Below the pieces are notes generated by a model that did no database searches, was not told the DNA's origin, and saw nothing but the letters and a program-made list of their open reading frames with translations. A stretch of DNA of 64,000 bases from Campylorhamphus procurvoides (Eukaryota; Chordata; Aves; Passeriformes; Dendrocolaptidae): assembly GCA_013396655.1 (NCBI GenBank), contig WBMV01004889.1, positions 1-64,000 on the forward strand, written 5' to 3'. This document shows, piece after piece, positions 12,201 to 25,856 of this stretch (its first letter is position 1; every line of letters begins with the position of its first letter). Position numbers and translations under genes: made by a program.

Positions 12201-15200
12201 ATGGCACTGCCAATTTGTGGAAGAAGCCAACTTCTAATAGACAATAGTGAAAAGTGAAATTTTATCCTAAGAAAGGATTTATCTGCCAAATTAAGAGGTA
12301 ATTGTTAATATTGATGTAGAGTTAAAATAAATGTATAAAATAATAAACCCATCGATTGAAAAAGTAGCAAGCTGTTTGAATGAAGGAAAAAAATACAGTT
12401 ATTTTGTGGTACCTGTTATCTCAAAATAAGCTGTAAATGCAACCAAAATTATGAAGGTTTGAATAGTATTGTTCTCTAAATATTGTCCTTTACTGTTTTC
12501 TTAATAAGCAAGCACTCAGGGAGATGAAATGTATCCATAGTTTGACCTTGCAGGTTTGTAATTTGTCAGAAACAAGGGTGAAAATATACTAGCTGTATGT
12601 TATTTTCCTCTTGAGTTTTTATCCCGGTGGTGTGTGGTGGGCTTTTTTAATTGTACAAAACAGTTGTCGGCAAGAACTAGTCAGAGTTCATCAGTTGTCT
12701 GACTACTGCACTTTCTGAGAACTTAAAATATTCCCTGAGAGATGTGTGCCTTGGCATTCTATTTGTATAGTTCTTAATAAAGTAAGAAAAGGATAAAAAG
12801 TATAAAAAATTATGAAAAAAAAGGAAAAGCTAGGCCTAGCATAGATAATTTTATCTGTTAATACCTCACTGAAATGAGCACTGCAATCAAAGCAACTCGT
12901 CATTCTTCATCTGTGCTCAAATGATGTAATTCTGTAATTCTCATACATTCAGAGAGAAACTAGCAAGGTACCATCCACATTGAAACATTCTGCAGGTGTG
13001 ACTAATAATATGAGCTAGAGATAATTAACATTTTAGTGCTAAAAGCTTGATGATAACCTCAGAGGTAACTGTAAAGCTTATTTCTTTTAGCTCTTGTGAG
13101 GTGATGTTTTCCAGCCCACCAGAATCCTGTTAATACAGGGCCTAGCAGAGGGCTCTGGATGATCAAAAACCAGGCGATTTGTTTACTAAGAAGGTTCAGA
13201 TTTTTTCCAGGATTTTTTCACGCAAAGTATGTTTTAATGAGAAGTGCTATGGCAACAGCTATGGCTTTTTAAACTAGAAACCTTTCTTCTACTTTTGCCT
13301 TATGAACTGGTGAGCTTGAATACAACAGTAAAGCAAAGGGGCTCCCTAATGGCCTGGGAAAGTAGATGGGCTTGGACTTTGTAAAAAAAGAAGTTAGTGC
13401 TGTCTTCTCAGTAAAGGACTTGCAGGGGGTGCAGTTGAGAGGGTAACAGCATGCTGGAGATAGAGAGGCTACCAGAAGAAAAGAGAGTTCTCAGGGCTTT
13501 CTTTAAAGAGCCCGCAGACGTGAAGAACCGATAAGTTTGTTCTAAAGAAGAGCTTCCAGTTCCTTTGCTTAATTACATGGGACTGCCCTTGTTCTCTTGG
13601 CATAGCTAAAATAAATCGGCTTGAGACAGCAGCTAACTACAGAAATTGCAATGTTTTCTTGCCTGACCTAGAAAACAGGGAAACAAGGACACTCTTTTAC
13701 TCCTGAGTCAAAACAAAACCAATCCTCCACACTCCCAAACCCAGAACCTAGAAGGTTTGATCACACTCAGATTAAAGAAAGTGTTAGGCAAAAGAGTGGA
13801 CAATTTTCTTGTGATGAGTTTTCAAACTGCACTAATTTTTTATTAAATACTTTTAGACATGTGAGAGGCAGTGAATGGCTTCCCAAGGATATTCCATGGG
13901 CTCCACTATGGGTTCAAGAAGGTCAGTCAGAGGCTGAAGTGGCTTTGAGGAGACCATGACTATCTTCCTAGATAGCCTTGAGTAGAAGGCAAGTGTCAGT
14001 CTTCCTTCAGGTATTTTACCAGAAGGGGAGAAATGTACAACTGCTCCCAAATTTTGACTTCTTAGGGCTTGCAAGTTTTGGTTTTTTCTGTTTTAGTCCT
14101 TTGAAGGTGTCCAGATCTGCAGAGGTTAGTTTATTGATAGTTGAATATCATTGTCACAGGTACAGGTCACTTAGAAAATACCCTGCTGCAACCGCCATTT
14201 TTGTGAGTAAATAGCATTTTGCAAATCATATGTGTTGACATATCTGAGCTTTTTTCTTTTTCATTTGTTATTCCTAATAAAAACAACTTTGGATACAGAA
14301 GATAACTGCATGGCCTTAAGAGGTGAAAAGATACCTCCCATACTATGTTTATGGGGAAAATTTCTGTACAAGTGGTCTAAAGATTCATCATGGCTAGATT
14401 TTCTCCCTCAGCTTTTTCTCATTCAATATTTGACCAGGAAAACAAGACATTTTTAGCTGTTGAGAATTCCTGGCTCTAGGAACTGTATGACTCACTAAGG
14501 TATATAGTTTTGCTTCTCAGTGATAATTTTTTTCATTTTTAATAACTAACTAACTTTTTCAGAGGGAGAAAATGGAGTCAGTAATGAGAAGGCTCAGTAG
14601 AGTATTGATAGTAATAAACCAAGTTGTGTTGTGTAAGTATTAACTTGAGTAAAACTACTAGCTAAATATTTCCAGTTGCGTGCGAGCTTAGCACCAGATT
14701 CAACATCCTCTTTCACAAACTTGGACCACTGTCATGGTGCTGTTTGTATAAAGCACTTAAAGGCAAGAGTAGAATATAAAAGAGACTTCTAAGACAGCTG
14801 TTGAAGATAAGAAACTGATTTAATTTCTTAATTGATATCACAATTTCCTGCTCCATTCACTGTAGCACTCATCCCCTTGGGTCACTCCCATGAAGGCATC
14901 TTCTGTTGTGCCAAGACAAAATCACATATACGCCCTGTGGAGTACATGACAGTTGTCTCTTATTAACACATACAGTATTGAGCTAGGACTAACACTTCTG
15001 GGTGGAGATTTTATGTTCACTGATTCCAGTGTTATCCATCAGTGAGTCTATTGGCCAAACATCTTGCAGTCAGGTGTGGGAGAATAAAAAATTCCGTGGT
15101 GTCTTGGGACGGACTGACACACAATTTTGCTGAGCCGCCTCTGTTTTCTCTCGGGATTTTTATTTTGTCACAGTGCCACCTTTTTCTGGACCTTTCATCC

Positions 15201-18200
15201 TACTCCTCGTTTGAAAACTGTTAGTAAAGTTTCAGCTTGCCCCTTTTCTTTCTTTGTTCTTTCTTTACTTATACTTTCTTCTCTTCTGTACCTTGAGAGC
15301 CTGAAATCTCTCTTGCCTTCTAAGATGAGAGTATAGCTAAGGCTTCATCATTAAGTTTTTTCATTAAAACTGGCCTGAGTCACGTATTTCCCCAGTTATC
15401 CACTGCATATTTAAGAAAAAAGGGCATTATAATTACTACGGGTAATCATTATGAATATACAAATGGTGCTTGAAACTAAAGAAAAACTTCTGATTTCTGA
15501 AATCATATTTAGCAGTTGTGATATCAATGGGTTTTTGCTTAAATTTTTTACATTGCAACTGAAAATCCATCCAAATTTAGCACTAATAACGTGTGTAGAG
15601 CTAATAAATTGCTTCATCTTTTTGTCATCAGACTGAATTAATTTCTTATTTCAAAGCTATCTGGATTCAACAGCCTTGGCTAATTTAGCAAATGCAGTTT
15701 GTCACTACCCTTTAAAATTGGTCATTCTGCTCTCCAGCTATGATGTTGCAAGATCCTGGAAGTGTGTGTATTTCAGTTGTGGCATGCATTGGTTTAATAC
15801 CTTTACATTTTATCTCTATTGAGTTTGTTGGGTTTTTGGCTTGGTTTTTAATTTTGGTTTTGTTTGTTTTTGTTGTAAAAACCAAAATGTAGCAATATGA
15901 TGACACAGTGGGAAAAAAAATTGAGAAAGTTTGCCAGGAAAAAGAAAAAATCTCCCCTTTTGATTAGTGTGTGTTTTGCCAAAGACTATTCCTTATGACT
16001 CAAGGAAGAAAAAAATCTTAAAACTTTTGCTTTTGTGGCATTTTCATCTATGGGTTTTGATTGGCCATATTTTAATATTAAAAAGCATAAAGTTTTCACA
16101 TAGATCCTGGAATCCCGAGCTCAATTTAAAGGAGGGATGGCTAATTTTAATGCTGTCTTCTCAGGCCATAAATTTCACAGATTATGAGTGTGAATAGCTG
16201 GAAGCAATGTTCTCTTTCTTTGGTTTTAAATTCCACTGCTGTTCTTTTTTATGGTGTCATTCTTGTGCTTCTGAAGGGAAAAAAAGGAACACTGGCTGTC
16301 ATAGGAAAACTGTAATGCCTCACAAAGGAAACCTATCTAATTGTCTTGTTCTTAGGATAAGTAATTTGGGGGCTTTAAACCCTTCGTTTTGCATGCTGTT
16401 CTTGTCTATTTACACTTTTATGAGTGCCTTTGTGGTTGCCATCCTTAAAATGTGCTTTTTCTGTTGATAGCATAAAAGCTGTTCAAAACATAGCACAGTC
16501 CATTTGACTACTGATTATCTCTTTGCTCTCCAATTTAATGCCCAAAGAATGAGAAGTAGGAGACTGGTGGGCAGCACCTTGCTTAGTAGTGTGGTGGAGG
16601 GGAGCTTATTTACCCTGAATGCTGTGCAAAAGGAAACAGTGGAAAACTTATCTGTCGATTTCAGCTACATTTTGGAACCATTTTGTTTTTCAGTCCCTAA
16701 GTTCTGACTACTGTTTAAGAGCATCACAAAAAATCTCTTACCTTGAAGAAGTGTTGTTTTCACCTTTGTCCATTATGCTCATGTTCTTGCTCGGTTTGAA
16801 AGTCTCATCAGTCTAAGCGCTAAGAGGAGGAACTTGGCAGAATGATGTTGTTTTGCAAGGTGTTCATGAACAGAGAAACGTTCTTTTATTTTTCATTAAT
16901 GAAAAAATTAATGTGATTCATTAACACATTTTCCCAAATTTCTGTTTCTTTAGCTGATCAGACAGGTATAAAACAGTTGTTATGTTAATCCCACAGGCAG
17001 AGCTGTGTCAGCTCTGAGTTCTCTGTACCATTAACTCTGTCTCCCAGTCCACACCAATATGTGTGTCATTTTAGTCTACACTATGATCTCCAGAATACAA
17101 GTTTTTAAGTATTCAAAGCTGTTAAAATGTTTGACTCCCCAGCAAATCTGAACAAAAAGCATGATAATGCGACCAGATCAAATTCTGGTTTTGTGCTGTG
17201 CCTTACAATGTCTATCTGTTTCTATGGTAAAGCTTTCATATTCTTACTGTATTGTTCTGGACTTCACGATGAGAAATAAATGTTATGTTGCAGGCTTTAC
17301 ATAGCTAAAAATACCTGTGGTTCGGTGCTTTGTCTTCACTTGTTATTTCATGCCTTTTTCATTCAGTCCAGACACAGGAATTTTCTAATTTATCAGTTTA
17401 TTATGCTGGAGTTTCTCAACTTGTTTTTTAACTTCCTCCTGTAGAAAGAGGAATCTTTGTGATTCCCTGGCTACCTGCCATGAGTTCTTTGCAACTAATG
17501 TCTTTCTTAGTGGTCTTTTCCTTGATGTGTAGTGGAAGGGGATTTTATTTTTAAAACTACCGTCCTCTCCTCAGTGGATTATTTCTCTTTCATTCCCTCC
17601 TCAGAATGACTGTTTCAAATATTTCTTTCATGATTGTTCTTTACCCAAACTTTTTTCAAAATATGCGAATACTATAGTACTCTCCAAATTGCTATTCAAA
17701 ATGTACAAAATATAATATGTCTCCCTTTTGATACTCTTCTGATTGCTTTCCTCATTTTATTCTTTTCTAGGTAGAAGTTGTGTTGTTTGTTTAAGTTTGA
17801 AAGTGCATCTTTCCTAATCAGCTGCTGGTTTTGTTCTCAGGCCTTCTTATCTGTGCAAATAAAGAAACCTTGGGCCAAATGGAGTCAGATCTCTGATATC
17901 TGGCTTTTAAACCATAACATGCAGGCTGCCATCTTGCAGGCTTGCAGAAGAAATGTTTCAGTGATGTAGCTCAGGATAAAGTTTGTATTCACTACCTAGG
18001 CATTAAGCATCAGTGATTCTTTACTGCTGGTGATGACTTCACCAATGGGGATTTCTTCATACTGTGACTGTAGAAACCCCATGTGTCCTATTTAATTTTT
18101 GTACTTATCTTTCTATCCTGTTAGGTGTATTTCCTAGTTTAAATAGTAGGCCATCTGAAATTGTTATGCTTGTCCCTTCTGTTCTTGTAGTTTTGTAAAA

Positions 18201-20599
18201 TACAAACACCTGATTTCTCTCTCTCTTTTCTTAAATCTGAATGGCAGATCTGTGGCAACTGAGCCAACTACAGCAAAAATTAACAACCTCACTAGTTAAT
18301 TGGAATGGAAAACTCGCACAAACTGCTTGTAATAGACTCTTCTGTTTTCTGTCTCCTACCAGATCTTTAAAAATTCCTTTAATAATAATGATGCCTTCAT
18401 TTGATGTTTTCAGTTATTTGAGAAAAATGGAAAAAAAAGAAAAAAGGAATTTCCTTGGGAATTTATTGTTTCATTCTCAAGCAAGGCAAAGCAGAGTAAT
18501 GGGATGCCATAGCAAACCTATTTGCTTAAATGCTCTTAATAGCCACCTATAACATATTTAATGATCTGAAATGATCATTGGCAGTGATGATTCTTATAAG
18601 TCTTAAGGGATAATTTGTGCTGTTCACCCTTAAGGTGTTAGATGAAGCTTTCAGACCAAGTGGGATTCTGAAGAGAGTACAGTACGGATTCTTCCAGAAA
18701 ATAACTCTACCAGAAAGTAGTAGGACTAATTCTTGTTTTCCTGATACTAAAAGGCACCCAGGGGAATTATCCTTACATTTTTGGTGTCTAAAGTAGAACT
18801 CTAAAGCTAAAGGAATATTCCTGATTTTGTCTTCACTTCCTCCTTTTTTTCCTTTCCCCATCATTATATGCTTAATTCATAGTATGTCAAATTTGTGGAC
18901 ATGTATAGTGGCTTTTTAATTCAAGCATAGCTGGAAGCTTTTAGTGGTTATTTTTGGGCCATCTGGAATGTGAACTTTAATTTTCCTAGGCAGTATTTTT
19001 AAAGGGCTGGACTCATTTGCCAAAATTTAATTTGACAGAAGAGTGGTTTTATCTGTTGTATCAATTAAAGCTGAGTCTATTTGTTATCAGTCAACAATAT
19101 TGTTTATGCTAAGTACTGTAACTGTTAATTGCATTATGTTTCCCATACAGTGAGAATTCTGTCATTGCCTCTCTCTTCAAATATACCTTTTATTTTTTAT
19201 TTTTTTTGAATTAGGAAACCTATTGCTTCTTTAACCAGATTAACTAGAGCATGTTAATCAGGAGTATAACTCTGAAAGGTAACCTGGAACTCAGCCCACA
19301 GAACTCTGATCAGTGTGGAGGCTTAACATAGGAGAACAGAAAGCAAAATGAGGATGATGCTAGCCTGTCAAAATCACTAAAAACTTTTTCTTTTTAAATT
19401 TAACTAAAGAGGAGAAGTTGTTCCTGCTATTTGAAACTAAAAAAACTATTGTGACCAGTACATGTTCACTTATCATGACAAATCCACTGCCTTCCAGAGA
19501 GCAAGCACCTGCTTTGTGTCAGTGTATTCCTCTAAAGAATAATTTGGAAGAAATGTGTGTATCTATTGCATCTTTTGTGGTACAGGGAATATTGGTTTTA
19601 AGGTATGTTTACATTTAGTAGTTGGAAGCTTTCCACAAACGTATTGTGAAGGTTTATTTTAGTGTCAGTCCTCCAGAAATGCTGAAGTACGGACTTCAAA
19701 GTGAGTTTCCCAGTATTACATATAGGTAAAAAGTTGTGCTGGGAATAGTAACATACCTTTTTATTTCGTTTTTCTGAGTTTTTCCTGAGCCTTAAAAATG
19801 AACCTATGAAGTCTCTATAGCTGTTGTATTTTTTCCCTTTCTATTGTGGTATCACTACTTGCTTTATACTGATTATTCCTAAATGTCATGAGATCCTCAG
19901 CCAGGAGTGACAGATTCAGCCACTGAAGGACAAAATTCACACCCACAGTACAGGTCTCACAATTTCTGCCTGTGAAGTTAGTGCTGATGAAGATACAACA
20001 AAAGAGAGAAAGGTGCAATTATTATTCTTCCATTCTTGAAAGGTTTTGATTGTTTTTATAGATTTTATGAGCTGTGCAGCATGCTTCAGCTCCATCTGCA
20101 TTCAGGAAAATATGTGACCAACTGAAGAAAAATAGAATTTGCTGTACTGAGACTGGCAAAGCCATATGGGTAAGGTGGAAGTTCTCAGGAATATTTCACC
20201 ATTTTAATTTAGTTCCTATGTTTTCCTAAATGTGATCAGTATTAGGGAAATTCTGTCCGGCTTCGGTGTGCCAAGCACAGAGATGTGTAATCACAGTATC
20301 TTACACAAGACTGTTAGTTGATTACAGTCAGAAGTTCTAAATATTTGAAAGTGTAAGTTACTGACAAATTAAAATGAAACAGTAATTCTAAAGTTACCTT
20401 GATACCAATTTCTGTACATTTATTTTTTTCTCAATAAAGTTTTACCAAAGTGCTTTGAGAAAACGAAGGCTGCATCAGGCTGATGTTTGTGTCAGGCCGT
20501 GTGCCTGATTCTCCATATAGAATCTTTTTTTCAGGCAATCTTTCTGACCTTGACTGGCCAAGTTGTTCAGGCAATGAGGAGCACAGCTCATGTAACAGT
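9284..20599. other. Unique non-coding sequence, about 11 kb
   Basis: No gene, RNA gene or recognisable mobile element is visible. Open frames on both strands are 60-105 codons, overlap one another and show no domain or consistent codon bias. The stretch includes T/G tracts at about 9641-9678 and 15821-15879. Poly(A) signal-like AATAAA hexamers occur repeatedly, as expected by chance in DNA of this composition. Confidence 0.65.
15821..15879. repeat. T/G-rich low-complexity tract
   Basis: The + strand carries GTTTGTTGGGTTTTTGGCTT followed by GGTTTT/TGTTTG units. It is a member of the recurring T/G (reverse: A/C) tract group in this window and imposes skewed Lys/Asn/Thr-rich translations on the opposite strand (frame 15712-15906). 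Confidence 0.75.
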
Positions 20600-20750
20600 G
20601 TGGAGCCGATGGCCTTGTCTGAGGTCAGACGTGCTACAAATGGGCATAGACCTCCAGAGAGCTCTACCAGTCTATCTTATATATGACCTCTCTACTGCCT
20701 TTGACAGTGTTTCAGAGACAAATATACTGGGTTTTGTATATGCCAGGCCA
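20600..20750 (+). mobile_element. Fossil of a LINE reverse transcriptase (L2/CR1-like)
   Basis: In the + frame open from 20487 to 20849, residues encoded by 20649-20735 read IDLQRALPVYLIYDLSTAFD and then SVSETNIL. The core DLSTAFDSV (20685-20711) matches the reverse-transcriptase motif in L2- and CR1-clade LINEs, usually LDLSAAFDTV or LDFSKAFDTV, and the upstream DLQRAL fits the helix preceding it in L2-type elements. The aspartate of this motif is one of the metal-binding catalytic residues. Only about 45 codons are recognisable. The flanking residues do not align convincingly, so the rest of the element has been deleted or has decayed. It could also be an old CR1 copy, since the VS after AFD is CR1-like. 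The match was made by eye. Confidence 0.5.
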
Positions 20751-20850
20751 TTTGCACCATCTGCAACACAGGAGTTTTTTGAGCTAAAGGAAGATGAACA
20801 CTTGGTTAATTCATGTCAGTTCTTCATGTGGAGCAGGAACAGTTACTGAG

Positions 20851-22159
20851 GCAGAAAACACAGGAAATTCAAATCTTGGTATTTACATAAACAAGAACAA
20901 TCCCAGCTGGTGCTGTGTCCTGAGCCTTAATATCATTTAAATGCATGTACAAGGTGTAGAGTTTATAGATGGTTCCTATAGGCTAGTGGTCATGTCTGTA
21001 TGGGTACTGCAAGTATCAGTGCAAGGGCAACTGCCATACTGAGATAAGAAACAAATATATGAAATAAAGTGTGTTCTGTATTGCTTCATCTCAGCTGCTT
21101 GGTGTTGGAATTAGTGGCTCATCTTTGCAGAGCGAAGGATGTAATTTATATATGCATTTAGAAAAATTAGTCTTGCAGCTACTCCATCTTAAGGTGTTAG
21201 TTTTTGGATCTTGACAAATGCAGTCCCTAGGGCTCACGGTGGTGGTGAAATGACTGACTGCAGTGCTTATCATCAGGGCACAATAACAAATAGTTCAGTC
21301 TGGCAGCTGTCATTTTCCTAAACTCTGTTGTCAGCAAGAGTAAAGTTCAATCAAAAAAGAAAAAAAAAAGGAAAAAAAAGAATAAAATAGAAAATACATT
21401 AAAAGGGAAAAGAAAAGCAGTGGGGGGTGGAAAGGTCCAAACAAAACAGTCATAACAGTTCTGTGACAGTTGAATCAGTGTGGCTTGACTCTAGATCTTA
21501 AACTTCTACCTCATAATGCAAAGCATTCCCTCAGAGATCCAGATGTCATCCGGGCAATAAAAGAAAGCTTCAGCCAACTAGTCATATTGCTCAAAATAGT
21601 TTGATGTTGACACAGAGAGTCTGGATGGACATTATAAAGTAAAGTAAGGCAAAAAAGTGTGTTCTTGCTTTCCGTAAGAAGCACCAGTGCTGGACAGTGC
21701 TAGTACAGAGCTCATTTTACAGTAAGCCCAGCAATGTAAAATTCAATAATTGCCATGTACCACATTCCTCATGGATTAAGTAAAAACAAAAACTGTATTC
21801 AACCACAAGCCACTCAAGCTACACCATGTTATATTCACAGAACTATGATGCTCCCTGTGAAGTGTTATTTTTGGCTTTTGTATAGGACAGAAGCTGTTTA
21901 CAGAAACTCACTGAATTAGGTTTAAATCAAAATTTACATTTCAGGGCTGATTTGGGAGAAGGGGTGGTGATATATTGTCCAAAAACTTTAGAAATACCTA
22001 ATACTTTTTGAATGATCCCATTAAAATGTTACTAAGTCTGTACTGCCTGGAGAGTACAATTGCATCTTTTTAAAGGTATAAAAACACCATTGTGGTCACT
22101 GTAGCATCGAGATTCATAAAATCTCTCATCTTACTATGATTTTTTGTAATTTCTTTCAG
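20851..22159. other. Unique non-coding sequence with a purine tract
   Basis: No gene is supported. It contains the A/G-rich tract at 21353-21435, listed separately. Sequence immediately before 22160 is pyrimidine-rich and is discussed with the terminal-exon candidate. Confidence 0.6.
21353..21435. repeat. Purine-rich (A/G) tract
   Basis: About 83 bases that are almost entirely A and G on the + strand, with four or five pyrimidine interruptions. It is poly(A) broken by single G residues and ends in AAAGCAGTGGGGGGTGG. It is not a perfect simple repeat. Long homopurine stretches can adopt triplex structures, but the interruptions weaken that idea here. Confidence 0.75.
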
Positions 22160-22460
22160 AGATGAGCAAACAACAGGCATTGCCAGAGTCTGCCACAGTC
22201 CAGCAGGCCAGATACGAAGAGCTTGAGCAGACGGGTCTGGAGGCCAGGCTGAGGGCATGGGTGTGAATTCTCGGGGCTCAGTTGTTCATCACACAGACCT
22301 GCAGGTGGTGGGTACATTAGGCCAGGCAGAAACAGGTTCCATCTGTGGCTGTGTTGCCCCAGCAACAGTGAGTAAACTGTGCAATTGTGCGTGCAGTGTG
22401 ACCTATCAACTCCTTCAGTTTGCACTCCACCTGAACTGAAGAATAAAGTGCAAATATATA
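22160..22460 (+). other. Candidate terminal exon (coding tail plus short 3' UTR), unproven
   Basis: A T-rich run and TTTCTTTCAG (AG at 22158-22159) make a good 3' splice site. Downstream the sequence turns GC-richer. The frame from ATG at 22162 to TGA at 22264-22266 gives 34 residues that are polar and rich in Gln, Glu, Ala and Arg (it contains QQARYEELEQTGLEARL), with preference for CAG, GAG, GCC and CTG codons. This differs clearly from the Leu/Phe/Cys-rich chance frames nearby. AATAAA lies at 22442-22447, giving a 3' UTR of about 180-200 bases. If spliced, two bases before the ATG would complete a split codon, so the ATG need not be a start. I do not recognise the peptide. Alternatives are a long non-coding RNA exon, a decayed repeat or chance. 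No partner exon was found in this window. Confidence 0.25.
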
Positions 22461-25400
22461 TATACACACACAGATGCAATTGTACATTCATTTGCACATA
22501 TATACACATTTATTTGTTTATACTTATATGCAGCACTAGAAAGTATGGATATCTTATATGATGAACAGACTACTTCAAATTTTCATCCACACTGTTGTGG
22601 AGGAAAGAAATAGAATTAAACTCAGAAACAGGAGAAGTGTCCTTGTTCAAAAGAAGGATTCTGACAGGATGGCAGTTTCCTGCATCATAGTGCTAGTCTA
22701 AGAAGCTCTGTAAAACACCTTTCTATAGAATATCACAAGATTAAGCTAGTGTGTTTAAAATACCCCTGGATGATTCTTGATTCTTTTTGTATGAAACCAA
22801 GAGCATTTGCAGATGTTTCTATTGTATTCCATCCTATGTTTTGGAAAGAAAAAGTCAAAATTCAACTGGCTGGCTTCTCACAAGCTTGTTAGTCTATTTA
22901 TAATTTTGAGCATTTAGTTTGTGGGTGAGGTTGGATAATTAAATCAATATTCCATTAGTTCAAACACCTAAGCATTGTTACCTGCACTGCTGCATTCCTG
23001 GAAAAAGTTTTTTCAGCTTTTGTGGGGAGCTCTTCCTTTTGCAGAAGAGTTTCGTAGAAGCAGCAACAGAAGAAGCATGTGAACATTTGAATGTGACCAC
23101 AATTTGTATTCATCCATTGCAATATTTTTTTTTCAAATATCCTATAACTTTGCTGTGGTTTTAGTTACACTTGATTTCTACTTTAACATGATTTTTTTTC
23201 AAAGTTTCCTATTTGAGGAGACAGGGACTTGAAAAAATCAGAGGAGGTACTCTGCTTTTGTGTTTATAGCATAAACAGTTTACCTCTTTCTCGTGGTTTG
23301 AATAATTTTTGAAAAGCTTTCTTGTATGTTTCTTAGCCTATTCTACACTTCAGTAGTTCCTTTAGGAAGTATTTCTTAAAAGACAAATTTCAAAAGCCTT
23401 TCTCTGTTATCTCCTAATGTCAATCTATCTACGGCCCAAACAAGAGCAAGTAATGGGCTATAATGCATTATTTCCATCCTGAAAGGTTGTGTAAGATCTG
23501 ATTAACAAGCTATGGAGCTGTATGGAAGAAGGTGAAAGAAATTGGTTCTGGAAAATTTCTCATTTCAACTGATTTATCCAACTGATTGACATCTTTTGGA
23601 TAATCGTAAGACTAACCAATCTGAGCAAATGCAAAATATTTGATCTATCTTGGCACTTTTTCGCACAAAGCTATTCCTATGGTTTTCCTGCTTTGTTTAG
23701 ATACAGGATTTTAGCAGTGGGGAGACAAGGACTCTCTTTTCTCCTCATTCACCTACTCTCTCTTCTCATGCCCTGCTTCGGTCCCTTAAATGTCTCTAGA
23801 CTCTGGAGTGCCTTAATGTTCTTTCAATGCAGTGTTGTGAGGATTTTTTAAAAAATATCTAATTTAATGGCCAGCTCAGTCCTATGACTTCTTAGTGATC
23901 CCTGGGCATCTCATCAGTGGGGATGCGTGGGAACACTGATGGTCTCAGAACACTTCCCTATCTAAAGGAGAAGGAAACCAGGGTATTTGAAAGGTTTCTT
24001 TTAGGAGATAGAAGCTAAAACAGAAGACTTAACAGTTTAGTGGCTGAATTACCCAAGATGTGGGGTCTAGATTGCAGTTAGGCATTGGGGCTTACCTCAT
24101 CCCGGCCACCTACCCTGATATCATCATGAGGATCTTCTTCCCTGTGTCCAGGTCTTTGAGGCCTAAGTAGTTTTCTCAAGAAAACTTTGCTCTGGAAAGT
24201 TGTTGTGATCCCATATGTTTTACATTGACAGAATATTATTAGAAATATAATCTTTCCCTCCTCTGATTTTTCACTTAAAAAAGAAAATAAGGATTGAGTA
24301 TTTCTACCTGTCTCAGCATATCAAATACTTGGAGTATCATGCAATTTGAAGGAGGCTGAACTCAGCCCTGAAGAGAACTAAATTCATTGGGGTAGCTTGG
24401 GCTAGTGGGCAGCACTGGATGTATCTTTGCCATACACAGGGCAGGAAGGAGAGCCAGCGTGGCCAGTTCAACACGTCACTGCACGGCAGTAATTGGGCTG
24501 CCTGGTACAGCTCAGTCTGTACTCACAGGGGTGATGGCACTGCTCTAGGGCCTTCTGCACTAGTTGCTCCCTCTTGGTGAATTTTTAACATCTCACTGTG
24601 TTACTCATTAGAGAAAGGCCCATAATTCTTAACACTTGAGCCTGGACATTGCTTGGGCATCAGGGTAGGACTGAAGAGCTTACAGGTATTCCAGTTGTCA
24701 TAAATCTTTCCCTGGATCCATATTACTTGTTCTACTCTTTTGTAATATTCAAAGAAGGTAAAAGCAAGTATTTATAACACCACAGAATGACTGTTAGCAC
24801 TTCTTTGCCCTGCCTCAAAATTTATGGTAAAATATTTTTATAAGTGCAATGATTTGCCACCAACATTTACAAGGATATTGAATATAAAGCACATATTAAA
24901 AGAGGGGGGATAAATCAATTTTTGGTGATTACAAGCTATTATGGTAACTATATAAAAGTGTACATTTGTAGAAGACACTTGAATTAAAAATGTGCAGCAA
25001 ATTTTGCAGGGAGGAGAAATGACTGAATTCAAATGGCGATGCAGATCAAAGGAGCTTTCTCCCTGTATTCCTGAGGGTAGTTGCTGTTTACTAGCCCATG
25101 GTAACCATAATTACCCCTGGTGTTTGCTGGGAAGGAAATTCTAAGGCAAAATCCTACCCAGTCTGTTGGGGCAAAGCAGTGTTTTCCATATTCCCTTGTG
25201 GAGCTACAGTGGGGTCACTTCTGATGGCTGCCCATGCTGCCTTCCAAAATTTAGCCTGGCCTCTCTCTATGTTTCCCCCAGTAGCTGGTGGGGAAGGAGC
25301 ATGATGGCTTGTTCATACATGTATGAGTGTTCAGCTCAGTGCTGCTCTGAATACGTTTGTTGCCTCAGAGATCAGTCTTTTGGGACTGGTCTGAGCTCCT

Positions 25401-25856
25401 GCTGCTGCTGCTGCAGGGGAATTTGCTGCCATGTGTCACTGTGCCTGTGACTCTTTGCCCAGTGGCTCAGAGGAAATGCTGTGATATCATCAGTTTCCAT
25501 GGCCTCTTCTTTCCTGTCTCTTTTCTGACTTTTTTTCCTTTACTGCATGTCATGAAGATGTTTTGGTAATGTACTTGTCTCTTTGAATATTGTAAGTGAA
25601 TTTCTGATGCAAAAGCCTTCATTTGCGCTTCTAGCAGGGGTTTCATTCTCATGAAACGGAATGAAAGAAAATACCATGTACAAAATACATCATAAAAGGG
25701 AAATATACATCTCTCATGTGAGAATTGTCATTCCCTTCTTTAGATTAAAAAATAAAAAAGTAGTTCAGAAAGGTACTTGTCTATTGTAGATAACAATTAT
25801 GTAATGGTGAGCACTCCTTGGTGTGGGAAATGGTTTCTTATGAATGTATCCATATT
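22461..25856. other. Unique non-coding sequence, about 3.4 kb
   Basis: It begins with a short TA/CA-rich run (about 22453-22475), whose flanks carry the inverted 8-mers GTGCAAAT and ATTTGCAC. A moderately GC-richer patch lies at 24380-24560 and another at about 25090-25460. The second contains five CTG units at 25399-25413 and several overlapping short frames (25098-25304, 25166-25450, 25357-25569). None of these frames has a recognisable domain or persuasive exon boundaries, so I do not call a gene. Confidence 0.6.

Noticed and set aside
25399..25413. CTG repeat as an expandable triplet repeat
   Set aside because: Only five units, not embedded in a recognisable exon.
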